Assembly (NCBI GenBank): GCA_963764215.1
Contig: CAVXRS010000005.1
Coordinates: forward strand, 496,001-560,000
Direction of reading: 5' to 3'
DNA length: 64,000 nucleotides
DNA from: JAFDWI01 sp963764215
GTDB lineage: Bacteria > Actinomycetota > Acidimicrobiia > Acidimicrobiales > Iamiaceae
Numbering within the stretch: position 1 is the stretch's first letter; every line of letters starts with the position of its first letter. The notes beneath the pieces were generated by a model. It was not told the origin of the DNA and searched no databases. It saw only the letters and a list, made by a program, of their open reading frames with translations. A program made the position numbers and the translations under genes. Positions 37,367-46,295 of the stretch are shown here, one piece after another.

Positions 37367-38203
37367 TCACACGAATCGGGTCGAGCCGTCGACCTGTCGC
37401 ACGAGTCCGGCCCGTTCGAGCGCATCGATCGTCGAACGGTTCCATCCGAGCGCCGCGAATCCGGTGTCGAGGTCGTCGAACGTCCTGGTCGTCGCTCGGC
37501 CCGAACCACCCGACCAGGTCGTCACCTCGAGTGCGTGACCGTCGGCCGAACGCCGGGCCTTGACCATGGTGTCACCGGGCAGGAGACGCGCGAAGAAGCG
37601 GTCCCGGCGGAGTCCCGAATGGGTCGCAGACACCCTGCAGAAAGCGGCCACGTCGGTGCGGTCCATCCTGGTGGACAGCAGGTGGTAGCGGAACGGGGAC
37701 CCTTCGGCCCGTACGACGTGCTCGAGCCGCCCGTCGACGAGTTCGAAGCCGACCCGAAGCGGGCCACGGGTCGAGACCGCACCGTCGCGCAGCGGGAGTC
37801 CGCCGCTGGTCGCGTGGATCAGGTCGTAGACCACCGGGGCGCCGTCCTTCTCGGCGGCCACGTGGCAGTGGAAGTCGATGCCGTCGACGTCGGCCATGCG
37901 CTCCATGCCGATCCACGTGTCCGCCCCGGCGTGGGCGATGATCGCGGCGAAGGCGACCGACTGACCCCAGCAGGTTCCACCCAACCCGGTCGCGAGCCAT
38001 TCTCGGCACCAGGCGTCGGCATCCGCGCCCGGCGGCTCACGCCCGGCCCGGACTGCGGCGATCTTGGCAATCGGGTCGAACCAGACCTGGGAGAGCCAGT
38101 GTTGATACAGGTCGTCGACCTCGGTCCAGTTCGACGGCAGTGGACACCCCAGTCGGGTCGTCACCTCCGCAGCCAGACCGGGATCCACGTCGAATCGGGC
38201 CAC
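37367..38203 (-). CDS. Arylamine N-acetyltransferase-like protein
   Basis: 278 residues. The order GGTCWGQSVAFAAII, DFHCHVAAEKDG and VVYDLIHATSGG gives a Cys-His-Asp triad in NAT/transglutaminase spacing. The acceptor is unknown and it may be only a NAT homologue. GTG 38203. It is convergent with tRNA-Gln (11 bp) and divergent from glmU. Confidence 0.6.
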   Translation of the reverse strand: MARFDVDPGLAAEVTTRLGCPLPSNWTEVDDLYQHWLSQVWFDPIAKIAAVRAGREPPGADADAWCREWLATGLGGTCWGQSVAFAAIIAHAGADTWIGMERMADVDGIDFHCHVAAEKDGAPVVYDLIHATSGGLPLRDGAVSTRGPLRVGFELVDGRLEHVVRAEGSPFRYHLLSTRMDRTDVAAFCRVSATHSGLRRDRFFARLLPGDTMVKARRSADGHALEVTTWSGGSGRATTRTFDDLDTGFAALGWNRSTIDALERAGLVRQVDGSTRFV

Positions 38204-38294
38204 ACCGGCACGCTACCGGTCACGACTCCCGGACTTCGGGGCGCCGCCGGTTCCATGGGTCACCGCGGCGGCGGGAACCGCTAGACCAGGGGAG

Positions 38295-39395
38295 ATGAAC
38301 GGAACGCAACGGCCCCTGTGTGCGATCGTCCTCGCGGCCGGGCAGGGCACTCGGATGCGGTCGACCCGTCCCAAGCCGTTGCATCTGCTCTGTGGCCGCC
38401 CGATGATCCGGTATGTCCTGGACTCGTTGGTCGAGGTCGCCCCCTCACCGGTCGTGGTGGTGGTCGGCCATCATGCCGATCGGCTGACCGGCAAGCTCAC
38501 CGAGGACCCCGACGAGGTCGCCGTGACCTTCGCGGTCCAGGAAGAGCAGCTCGGCACCGGCGACGCCGTGGCCAGCGGTCTGCGGGCCCTGGACCCGGGC
38601 GACGAAGGTGACGTGATCGTGGTGCCCGGCGATGCACCGCTCCTCCGGCCCGGGACGCTCACCCGACTGGTGACGACCCATCGCGGTCGGGGCGCGGCGG
38701 CGACCCTGCTGACCGCCCGACTGGACGACCCCTCCGGCTACGGACGCATCATCCGCGCCCCGGACGGTCAGGTGCTCGAGGTCGTCGAAGATGCCGACGC
38801 CACGGCCGAGCAACGGGCCGTCACCGAGGTGAACACATCCATCTACTGCTTCCGACGCCCGCTGCTCGCCGAGGCGCTGGCACAGGTGGGTACCGACAAC
38901 GCCCAGGGCGAGATGTATCTCCCCGACGTGATCCGGCTGTTGTCGTCCACCGGACACGCCATCGCCGTCCACACCGTGGAGGATGCTGCCGAGGCCCGCG
39001 GGGTGAACGACCGGGTGCAACTCGCCGGCGCCGAGGCGATCCTGCGCGCCCGGATCAACGAGGCTTGGATGCGGGCCGGGGTCACGATGGTCGACCCGGC
39101 GGCGACCTATGTCGATCGTTCCGTCGAGCTGGACACCGACGTGACGCTGTTTCCGGGCACGGTGCTCAAGGGAGCGACCGTCGTCGGTGCCCGAAGCGTG
39201 CTCGGCCCCGAAGCCCACCTGGTCGACACGGTCGTCGCCGAGGGCGCCGTCGTCGAACGGAGCACGGCATATGCGAGCACCATCGGTGCGCGGGCCCGAG
39301 TGGGCCCCTACGTGACCCTCGAGGTGGGATCGGTCGTCGCCCCGGACGCACAGGTGGGACCACGACCTGGCCGCCGCGGCGATCCGTCCGACTGA
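38295..39395 (+). CDS. glmU: GlmU-like UDP-GlcNAc pyrophosphorylase, short C-terminus
   Basis: 366 residues instead of about 450-480. The uridyltransferase domain is complete: LAAGQGTRMRSTRPKPL, QEEQLGTGDAV, a metal Asp in VVPGDAPLL, and EVNTSIYCF. The left-handed beta-helix starts normally (DVTLFPGTVLKGATVVG) but stops after GSVVAPDAQVG. It lacks the part that carries the acetyltransferase His, Tyr, Asn and Lys. Neither other frame continues the helix in the 82 bp before prsA. It probably makes UDP-GlcNAc from GlcNAc-1-P only. ATG 38295 follows GGGGAG. Confidence 0.8.
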   Translation: MNGTQRPLCAIVLAAGQGTRMRSTRPKPLHLLCGRPMIRYVLDSLVEVAPSPVVVVVGHHADRLTGKLTEDPDEVAVTFAVQEEQLGTGDAVASGLRALDPGDEGDVIVVPGDAPLLRPGTLTRLVTTHRGRGAAATLLTARLDDPSGYGRIIRAPDGQVLEVVEDADATAEQRAVTEVNTSIYCFRRPLLAEALAQVGTDNAQGEMYLPDVIRLLSSTGHAIAVHTVEDAAEARGVNDRVQLAGAEAILRARINEAWMRAGVTMVDPAATYVDRSVELDTDVTLFPGTVLKGATVVGARSVLGPEAHLVDTVVAEGAVVERSTAYASTIGARARVGPYVTLEVGSVVAPDAQVGPRPGRRGDPSD

Positions 39396-39477
39396 AAGGT
39401 CCCGGACGGTCCTGTCCGCCGGCCGACCGGCTCGGGCACTACCATCGGCGATTCCAGGCGAACGATCGGAAGGCCCC

Positions 39478-40452
39478 ATGGAGCTGGTCACCAAGAAGCG
39501 GCTGCAAATCTACGCCGGGCGGGCCCACCCCCAGTTGGCCGCCGACATCGCCGAGTCACTGGGCGTCGAGTTGGGCCAGACGAACCTCCGCGAGTTCGCC
39601 AACGGGGAGATCCACTGCCGATTCGGCCAGTCCCTCCGCGGCGCCGACGTGTTCATCCTCCAGACCCATGGGGGCCGGGTCAACCACTCGATCATGGAAC
39701 AGCTCATCATGATCGACGCCGCCAAGCGGGCCTCGGCGAAGCGCATCACGGCGGTGTGCCCGTACTACGGCTATTCACGGCAGGACCGCAAGGCCGAAGG
39801 ACGCGAACCCATCACCGCCAAGTTGATCGCCGACATGCTCCAGGCGGCCGGCGCCGACCGGGTGGTGAGCGTCGATCTGCACACCGGTCAGATCCAGGGC
39901 TTCTTCGACGTCCCCTTCGACCACCTCACCGCCATGCCGGTGCTGTTGGACTACATCGACCAGAACGCCCCGGACGATCCGGTGGTGGTCTCGCCTGATG
40001 CCGGCGGCGTGAAGGCGGCGAAGCGCTTCAGCGGGCTGATCGGTGCCGATCTCGCGTTCGTGAACAAGTTTCGACCCAAGGGCACCGCAAACGAGGTCGT
40101 TGCCGCAGATGTGATCGGTGACGTGAAGGGTCGCCACTGCATCCTGTTGGACGACATGATCGACACCGCCGGGTCGATCTGCGCCGCATCCGACATCCTC
40201 GTCGACCACGGGGCCGAGGACGTCTGGGTCATGGCCACCCATCCGGTGCTGAGCCACCCGGCGACCGATCGGCTCAAGAACAACGACGCGATCTCGAGGG
40301 TCGTGGTGACGGACACGCTGCCGTTGTCCGACGAGAAGCTGATCGACAAACTCGAGGTCCTCTCGGTCGCCGGGATGATCGCCGACGCGCTCGACGCGGT
40401 GTTCGAGGACACCAGTGTGTCGGAGATCTTCGACGGGGAGAATCAGAAGTAG
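39478..40452 (+). CDS. prsA: Ribose-phosphate pyrophosphokinase
   Basis: 324 residues. It makes PRPP from ribose-5-phosphate and ATP. It has the FANGEIHCRFGQSLRG substrate loop, the flexible RQDRKAEGREPITAK loop, DLHTGQIQGFFDVPFDHL, and the PRPP signature ILLDDMIDTAGS. The glmU-prsA-rplY-pth order is a standard actinobacterial operon. A GC hairpin just downstream suggests partial termination before rplY. Confidence 0.95.
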   Translation: MELVTKKRLQIYAGRAHPQLAADIAESLGVELGQTNLREFANGEIHCRFGQSLRGADVFILQTHGGRVNHSIMEQLIMIDAAKRASAKRITAVCPYYGYSRQDRKAEGREPITAKLIADMLQAAGADRVVSVDLHTGQIQGFFDVPFDHLTAMPVLLDYIDQNAPDDPVVVSPDAGGVKAAKRFSGLIGADLAFVNKFRPKGTANEVVAADVIGDVKGRHCILLDDMIDTAGSICAASDILVDHGAEDVWVMATHPVLSHPATDRLKNNDAISRVVVTDTLPLSDEKLIDKLEVLSVAGMIADALDAVFEDTSVSEIFDGENQK

Positions 40453-40453
40453 T

Positions 40454-40473
40454 TCGGCCGCTTGGGAGGCCGA
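40454..40473 (+). terminator. GC hairpin after prsA
   Basis: TCGGCC, an 8-base loop, then GGCCGA, starting 2 bp after the prsA stop. There is no T tract, which is usual for high-GC actinobacterial terminators. It lies just before a TAGGCT -10 box (40487-40492) that could start the rplY transcript. Confidence 0.35.
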
Positions 40474-40549
40474 CCGGTCGGATCGGTAGGCTCGTCACTT
40501 CGTCCAGATCCCTGCGCTCCGGCGCGATCTCATGAAGTAGGAGTTTCCG

Positions 40550-41218
40550 ATGGCTGAGATCAGACTCGCGGTGAAGACGGGCCGCCCGCGCGGCTCGCGC
40601 CCCTCCAACCGGCTGCGTGCGGAAGGGATGATTCCCTCGGTCGTCTACGGGCAGGGCATCGAGCCGGTGCCCGTCGCCGTCGACTGGCACGACCTGCGCG
40701 CGGCGCTTTCGACGGACGCCGGGTTGAATGCGCTGTTGGACCTGGAGATGAACGGTGAGACCAACCTCGCCATCGTCAAGGACATCCAGCGTCATCCGGT
40801 CCGCCACACGGTGCACCACGTGGACTTCGTGCTGATCGACCGGGCCCGGGAGCTGAGCGTCGACGTGCCCATCACCGTGGAGGGCGAGGCTCAGGAAGTC
40901 ACCCGGGAGAACGGCATGGTCGACCAGATCCTGTTCAGCCTCACCGTGTGGGCCCGTCCCGAGGACATTCCGAACGAGATCGTCGTGGACATCTCGGAAC
41001 TGACGTTGGGCGATTCGATTCGCGTTTCCGACCTGCCGCTTCCGGCCGGCGTGACGACCGACGTGGATCCCGAGGAGCCGGTCGTGGTCACCTCGGTCAC
41101 GCGGGCGGCGGCCGAGGACGAGGAAGAAGCCGAAGGCGAGGAAGCCGAAGGCGGCGAAGGTGGCGAAGGCGAGTCCTCCGGCGACGAAGGCGGCGACGCG
41201 GAGTCCGAGGACTCCTGA
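40550..41218 (+). CDS. rplY: 50S ribosomal protein bL25 (CTC form)
   Basis: 222 residues. The N-terminal L25 domain binds 5S rRNA (RLRAEGMIPSVVYGQGIEPV). The larger TL5/CTC beta domain follows (VDVPITVEGEAQEV, RPEDIPNEIVVDIS) and a tail of about 40 residues is nearly all Glu, Asp, Gly and Ser. ATG 40550 has TAGGAG at 7 nt. Its stop forms CTGA with the pth start. Confidence 0.93.
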   Translation: MAEIRLAVKTGRPRGSRPSNRLRAEGMIPSVVYGQGIEPVPVAVDWHDLRAALSTDAGLNALLDLEMNGETNLAIVKDIQRHPVRHTVHHVDFVLIDRARELSVDVPITVEGEAQEVTRENGMVDQILFSLTVWARPEDIPNEIVVDISELTLGDSIRVSDLPLPAGVTTDVDPEEPVVVTSVTRAAAEDEEEAEGEEAEGGEGGEGESSGDEGGDAESEDS

Positions 41219-41811
41219 ACCTCCGGCGAACCGGAACCCCGGCCGACCTGCTCGTCATCGGTCTCGGCAATCCCGGCGAGCGGTATTCCCACACCCGTCA
41301 CAACGTCGGCGCGGCAACCCTCGCGCTGCTGGCCGAACGTCACGGAACGGCGCTGCGGGCCGGACGGCAGCAGGCGCTCGTCGCGGAGATCCGCCTCGGT
41401 GACGCGCGGGTGGCGTTGGCCTTCCCCCAGACCTACATGAACGAATCGGGGCGTTCGGTGCAGCTGCTCGTCCGTCGCTACGGCGTCGACGATCCGACCC
41501 GCCTCGTCGTCGTCCACGACGAACTCGATCTTCCGGTGGGCCGATTGAAGCTCAAGATGGGGGGAGGCCTGGCCGGTCACAACGGGCTGAAGTCGATCAG
41601 GGACCATCTGGGAACCACGGACTTCGGCCGGGTCCGGATCGGGATCGGCAGACCACCCGGGCAGATGTCCGGGGCGGACTACGTCCTGCGTCGGCCGGCG
41701 AAGTCCGAAGCGGGCGACCTCGCGGTCGGCGTGGCCGAGGCGGCCGACGCCGTCGAGGCGATCGTCACCGCGGGCTTCGATGCGGCCATGCAACGCGTCA
41801 ACGCCCGGTGA
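41215..41811 (+). CDS. pth: Peptidyl-tRNA hydrolase
   Basis: 198 residues. It releases peptides from stalled peptidyl-tRNA. It has LVIGLGNPGERYSHTRHNVG (catalytic His), PQTYMNESGRSV, VVHDELDLPVG, and GGLAGHNGLKSI. The frame has no ATG, GTG or TTG after the rplY stop and before the GLGNPG motif. The only candidate is CTG 41215, which overlaps the rplY stop as CTGA. This gives a normal N-terminus (NLRRTGTPADLLVIG). Confidence 0.9.
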   Translation: MNLRRTGTPADLLVIGLGNPGERYSHTRHNVGAATLALLAERHGTALRAGRQQALVAEIRLGDARVALAFPQTYMNESGRSVQLLVRRYGVDDPTRLVVVHDELDLPVGRLKLKMGGGLAGHNGLKSIRDHLGTTDFGRVRIGIGRPPGQMSGADYVLRRPAKSEAGDLAVGVAEAADAVEAIVTAGFDAAMQRVNAR

Positions 41812-41813
41812 AG

Positions 41814-41885
41814 CGCCCTCGGCAGGACTCGAACCTGCGCACACGGCTCCGGAGGCCGATGCTCTATCCGCTGAGCTACGAGGGC
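41814..41885 (-). tRNA. tRNA-Arg (CCG)
   Basis: Acceptor GCCCTCG/CGAGGGC, D-arm GCTCAGCGGATAGAGC, anticodon loop CTCCGGA with CCG at 41850-41852, T-arm GCAGGTTCGAGTCCTGC. No encoded CCA. It ends 3 bp after the convergent pth gene. Confidence 0.93.
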
Positions 41886-42033
41886 TGGGCCCGCCAAGCG
41901 TAGCAGCGGCGCAAAATCGCCGACAGGTCCGGAATGGACGGGCCCGCGGACTCGTCCCGGGTCGGCATGGTGATGCGACAATGGTGGGCCCGACCACGGG
42001 TGCAACGCCCTCGACCGGAAAGGTGCCGCCCAG

Positions 42034-43647
42034 GTGATCCGCGAAACGCTGGTCGAAGCGCTGCGCGACGCGCTGCGGGAATGCGGCATCGACGAGCCTG
42101 CGGTGACGATCGGGTTGGAACGTCCCGCACGACGTGACCACGGCGACTGGTCGTCGAATGTGGCGTTGGTGGTGGCGAAACGGGCAGGTCGAAATCCGCG
42201 GGAACTCGCCGGCGCAGTCGTCGGCGCCCTCGAGGTGGACCTTCCCGACCATGTCGAATCGGTCGAGGTCGCCGGACCGGGGTTCGTCAACTTCCGCCTG
42301 CGTCCGACCTGGCTGCACGACGTGTTGACCGAAGCCGTCACGGCCGGCACCGAAGGCTATGCTCGGCCGGTCGCGGAGCAACCCGAGAAAGTCATGGTCG
42401 AGTTCGTCTCCGCGAACCCGACCGGCCCGATCCATGTGGGAAACGGTTGGTTCGCCAGTTACGGCGACGGAGTGGCACGACTGCTCGAGCGGTGCGGACA
42501 CACGGTCAGCCGCGAGTACTACGTCAATGACACCGGTGGGCAGATCCGCCGTCTCGGCGCCAGCCTGTTGGCGCACGCGAATGGCGAGCCGGTGCCCGAA
42601 GACGGCTACCCCGGCCAGTACGTCGCAGACCTCGCCGAGGCCTACGACGGGCCGCTCGACGACGTCACCGCGGCGGGATCCTGGGCTGCCGCGCACGTGC
42701 TCGAAGGCATCCGGGCCACCATGGAGTCGGTCAACATCCACTACGACGAGTGGTACAGCCAGGCGTCGATCGAAGAGAGTTCCGCCGTTGCCCAGGTGGT
42801 CGACGAGCTGCGCGCCAAGGGCGTCATCACCGACGAGGACGGGGCCCTCTGGTTCGAGTCGAAAGCTTTCGGTGACCCGCGTGAACGGCGCGTGCTGCGC
42901 AAGGCCGACGGCGACTACACCTATCTGGCCGGCGACATCGCGTACCACCGGAACAAGTTCGTGGACCGTGCATTCGACCGGGTGATCAACGTCTGGGGGG
43001 CCGATCATCACGGTCAGGTCGCCAGCCTGCGTGCCGGCGTGGCTGCGTTGGGCATCGACCCCGGGCGTCTCGAGGTGCGCCTCGGCCAGATGATCTCACT
43101 GACCAGCGGACGGATGAGCAAGCGGGCCGGAAACGTTGTCGACCTGGATGATCTGGTGGCCGACCTCGGACCGGACGCGACGCGGCTGCTGTCGCTGCTG
43201 ACCTCCATCGACCAGCCCGTGACCATCGACCTCGACAAGGTGCGTTCGGAGAGTCGCGAGTCTCCCGTGTACTACGTGCAGTACGCCCACACCCGGATCG
43301 CGTCGATCGGTCGGGTTGCGGCCGAACGTGGGGTCACCCGGAAGCCGCTCGCCGAGGTCGACCTTTCGCTGTTGGTGCACGAGCGTGAGCTCGAACTGCT
43401 CCGGTCACTCGAGGAACTTCCCGAGCTCGTCGCGATGGCCTGCGACGAGCGCGCCCCGCACAAGGTCGCCACGTGGGTGCGCGAGTTGGCCGACCGATTC
43501 CACGGCTTCTACCACGACTGCTACGTGCTGGGCGACGACGTCCCCGCGGGGTTGACCCAGGCCCGACTGTGGCTGGTCGAAGCCGCACAGATCGGATTCA
43601 AGATCGGGCTCGACCTGCTCGGGGTGTCCGCCCCGGAGTCGATGTGA
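42034..43647 (+). CDS. argS: Arginyl-tRNA synthetase
   Basis: 537 residues. Class I synthetase. The HIGH box is HVGN (ANPTGPIHVGNGWF) and YVNDTGGQI follows. MSKRAG near residue 365 takes the KMSKS place, then comes the DALR-type helical anticodon domain (ESPVYYVQYAHTRIASI). GTG 42034 follows CAG without a strong Shine-Dalgarno. Its stop overlaps lysA as GTGA, starting the argS-lysA-hom-thrC cluster. Confidence 0.95.
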   Translation: MIRETLVEALRDALRECGIDEPAVTIGLERPARRDHGDWSSNVALVVAKRAGRNPRELAGAVVGALEVDLPDHVESVEVAGPGFVNFRLRPTWLHDVLTEAVTAGTEGYARPVAEQPEKVMVEFVSANPTGPIHVGNGWFASYGDGVARLLERCGHTVSREYYVNDTGGQIRRLGASLLAHANGEPVPEDGYPGQYVADLAEAYDGPLDDVTAAGSWAAAHVLEGIRATMESVNIHYDEWYSQASIEESSAVAQVVDELRAKGVITDEDGALWFESKAFGDPRERRVLRKADGDYTYLAGDIAYHRNKFVDRAFDRVINVWGADHHGQVASLRAGVAALGIDPGRLEVRLGQMISLTSGRMSKRAGNVVDLDDLVADLGPDATRLLSLLTSIDQPVTIDLDKVRSESRESPVYYVQYAHTRIASIGRVAAERGVTRKPLAEVDLSLLVHERELELLRSLEELPELVAMACDERAPHKVATWVRELADRFHGFYHDCYVLGDDVPAGLTQARLWLVEAAQIGFKIGLDLLGVSAPESM

Positions 43648-44924
43648 CCGCGCGACCGATTCCCCGGGAACTGCTGCCCGACTCGGCGACGGTTGCGGCC
43701 GACGGTTCGCTCGTCGTCGGCGGGGTCGAGGTCGCGGCGCTCGCCGCGCGGTTCGGTACGCCCCTGTTCGTCTACGACGAGCTGCAGCTGCGGACCCGGT
43801 GTGCCGAAGCACTCGCCGCGTTCGGATCCGGGGTGTCCTACGCTTCAAAGGCCTTCTTCTGCACGGCCATGGCGCGCCTGGTGGACGAGGAGGGCCTGTC
43901 GATCGACGTGTCGACCGGCGGCGAGCTGCACCTCGCGCTGGGAGCCGGCGTTGCCCCCGAGCGACTCGTGCTGCACGGCAACAACAAGTCCGACGACGAA
44001 CTCGCCACCGCATTAACCGTCGGCGTGGGCCGGATCGTGGTCGATTCCTTCGACGAGATCGACCGGATCGAACGACTGGTCCCCGAATTGCGCGTGGAGC
44101 CACCGACGGTGCTGATCCGGGTGACGCCGGGGGTGGAGGCGCACACCCACGAATTCGTCCGCACCGGCCAGGACGACTCCAAGTTCGGTTTCACACTCTC
44201 GACCGGACTTGCCTCCGAGGCCGTGCAGCGGGCCCAAGCGTCACCGTCGATACTTCCGGTGGGCATTCACCTGCACATCGGTTCGCAGGTGTTCGTCGCG
44301 GACTTCTTCGCGCAGGCGGTCAGGACGATCGCCGAGTTCGTCAACTCGCTGGATCTGAACGAACTCTCCATCGGCGGCGGTATCGGCGTCGCGTACGTCG
44401 AAGGTGAACAGGCGCCTTCGATCACCGACTGGGCTGCTGCGGTGCACACGGCCGCGCGAGCCGAAGGGATCACCGCGCGGGTCACCGCCGAACCGGGACG
44501 GGCGATCGTCGCGGCCGCCGGGCTGACGCTCTACACCGTGGGCACGATCAAGGAGCTCACCGATCTGCGCACCTACGTGTCGGTGGACGGTGGCATGTCG
44601 GACAATCCACGGCCGGTGCTCTACGAAAGCGGCTACGAGGCCTTTCTCGCACGCGCCGTGGACGCCGCCCGTCACCGGCGGGCCCGGGTGGTCGGCAAGC
44701 ACTGTGAATCCGGTGACGTCATCGTCGCCGATGCCTACCTTCCCGACGACACCGCGGTCGGCGATCTGCTGGTCACGCCGGTGACCGGCGCGTACGGTTA
44801 CTCGATGGCGTCGAACTACAACAAGGTGCCTCGACCGGCTGTGGTGTTCGTGGCCGATGGATCCGCACGCGAGGTGGTCCGGCGCGAGACGTTCGACGAT
44901 CTGGTTCGGCTCGACATCGGCTGA
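43644..44924 (+). CDS. lysA: Diaminopimelate decarboxylase
   Basis: 426 residues. PLP enzyme making lysine from meso-diaminopimelate. The PLP lysine is in SYASKAFFC, the phosphate-binding part in IGGGIGVAY, EPGRAIVAAAG, and the active-site CESGD. GTG 43644 overlaps the argS stop by 4 bp. Together with hom and thrC it forms the aspartate-family block. Confidence 0.95.
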   Translation: MTARPIPRELLPDSATVAADGSLVVGGVEVAALAARFGTPLFVYDELQLRTRCAEALAAFGSGVSYASKAFFCTAMARLVDEEGLSIDVSTGGELHLALGAGVAPERLVLHGNNKSDDELATALTVGVGRIVVDSFDEIDRIERLVPELRVEPPTVLIRVTPGVEAHTHEFVRTGQDDSKFGFTLSTGLASEAVQRAQASPSILPVGIHLHIGSQVFVADFFAQAVRTIAEFVNSLDLNELSIGGGIGVAYVEGEQAPSITDWAAAVHTAARAEGITARVTAEPGRAIVAAAGLTLYTVGTIKELTDLRTYVSVDGGMSDNPRPVLYESGYEAFLARAVDAARHRRARVVGKHCESGDVIVADAYLPDDTAVGDLLVTPVTGAYGYSMASNYNKVPRPAVVFVADGSAREVVRRETFDDLVRLDIG

Positions 44925-44979
44925 GGAGCCGTTGGACGGCCACGGCGCAACGGGCACCGGAGCAGGTTCGGCCGACGAG

Positions 44980-44985
44980 TACCGT
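44980..44985 (+). promoter_or_regulatory. -10 element before hom
   Basis: TACCGT ends 8 nt before the hom GTG, with no Shine-Dalgarno between them; leaderless geometry as elsewhere in the window. Confidence 0.3.
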
Positions 44986-44993
44986 GGCCCCTC

Positions 44994-46295
44994 GTGAGCG
45001 AAAAGGTCATCCGACTCGGCATTCTGGGCAACGGCAACATCGGCGAAGCGCTCGTCGAGCGCATCGAGGTGCAGGCCGACACGATCGCCGCGCGCACCGG
45101 CATCCGCCTGGTCATCGCCGCGGTTGCGGTGCGCACCAGGGAGGAACTCCGTTCCACCCACCTCGCCGACGACGTGGTGACGACCGACGCCGCGGCGATC
45201 TGCGCGGATGCAGACATCGACATCGTGGTCGAGCTCATCGGCGGCATCGAACCGGCCCGCACGTTCGTGTTGGCCGCCCTCGCCGCCGGCAAGCCGGTGG
45301 TCACGGCGAACAAGGCGCTCATCGCCGCGACCGGCGGCGAGCTCTACGACGCGGCGCATGCCGCCGGCGTCGACTTTCTCTTCGAGCCGGCCGTGGGCGG
45401 GGGCATCCCGATCATCCGACCGTTGCGCGAGTCACTCATCGGTGACCGCATCACCCGGGTGCTGGGAATCGTCAACGGTACGACCAACTACGTGCTCACG
45501 CGCATGGCGGAGGACGGTTCGGACTTCGACGAGGCTCTGGCCGACGCCCAGCGGCTCGGTTTCGCCGAAGCCGACCCGACCGCGGACATCGAAGGCCACG
45601 ATGCCGCGTCCAAGGCCGCGATCCTGGCGACGATGGCATTCGGTACGACCGTGGTCGCCGACGATGTGTTCACCGAGGGTGTGCGCCAGGTCAGCTCCGA
45701 TCTGATCGACCGGGCGACGCGTCTCGGGTACGTCATCAAGCTGCTGGCGATCGTCGAGCGGGTGCCCGGAGCCGATGGTTCCGACCAGGTCGCCGTCCGT
45801 GTCCACCCGACGATGGTGCCGACCTCGCACCCGTTGGCGACCGTGCGGGACAGCTTCAACGCCGTGTTCGTGCAGGGTGACGCGGTGGACGACCTGATGT
45901 TCTACGGGCGCGGCGCCGGTGGTGGCCCGACGGCCACCGCGGTGCTCGGCGACGTGGTCGACGCGGCACGAAACCTGCTCCAGGGAACGCACACGGACAT
46001 CGGCTACCTGGTGCCCGCGGTGATCCGCCCGATGGACGATCTGCGCAGCGCCTACTATCTGGATGTCGAGGTGCTCGACCGTCCCGGAGTGTTGCACGCC
46101 GTGGCCGGAGTGCTCGCGGAACACCGTGTCTCGGTCCGGTCGTTGGAACAGATCGACGTGCCGGCCGGAGCGCGGCTGATCTTCATCACCCACACGGTCC
46201 GGGAAGCCGACGTGCAGGCGACCCGGCGCGATCTGGCCGACCTGGACGTGGTCGTCGACGTCGGATGTCTGGTCCGCGTCATCGACGATGTCTGA
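44994..46295 (+). CDS. hom: Homoserine dehydrogenase
   Basis: 433 residues. NAD(P)-dependent reduction of aspartate semialdehyde to homoserine. It has the Rossmann GILGNGNIGEALVE, the catalytic region VVTANKALIA, EPAVGGGIPIIRPL, GIVNGTTNYVL, and a C-terminal ACT domain (VLDRPGVLHAVAGVLAEH) for threonine feedback. The end overlaps thrC by 8 bp. Confidence 0.95.
   Translation: MSEKVIRLGILGNGNIGEALVERIEVQADTIAARTGIRLVIAAVAVRTREELRSTHLADDVVTTDAAAICADADIDIVVELIGGIEPARTFVLAALAAGKPVVTANKALIAATGGELYDAAHAAGVDFLFEPAVGGGIPIIRPLRESLIGDRITRVLGIVNGTTNYVLTRMAEDGSDFDEALADAQRLGFAEADPTADIEGHDAASKAAILATMAFGTTVVADDVFTEGVRQVSSDLIDRATRLGYVIKLLAIVERVPGADGSDQVAVRVHPTMVPTSHPLATVRDSFNAVFVQGDAVDDLMFYGRGAGGGPTATAVLGDVVDAARNLLQGTHTDIGYLVPAVIRPMDDLRSAYYLDVEVLDRPGVLHAVAGVLAEHRVSVRSLEQIDVPAGARLIFITHTVREADVQATRRDLADLDVVVDVGCLVRVIDDV

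Noticed and set aside
38295..39480. A missed frameshift that would restore full-length GlmU.
   Set aside because: The +1 frame after 39350 runs open into prsA but its residues do not show the hexapeptide repeat, and there is no room for the missing 80-100 residues.
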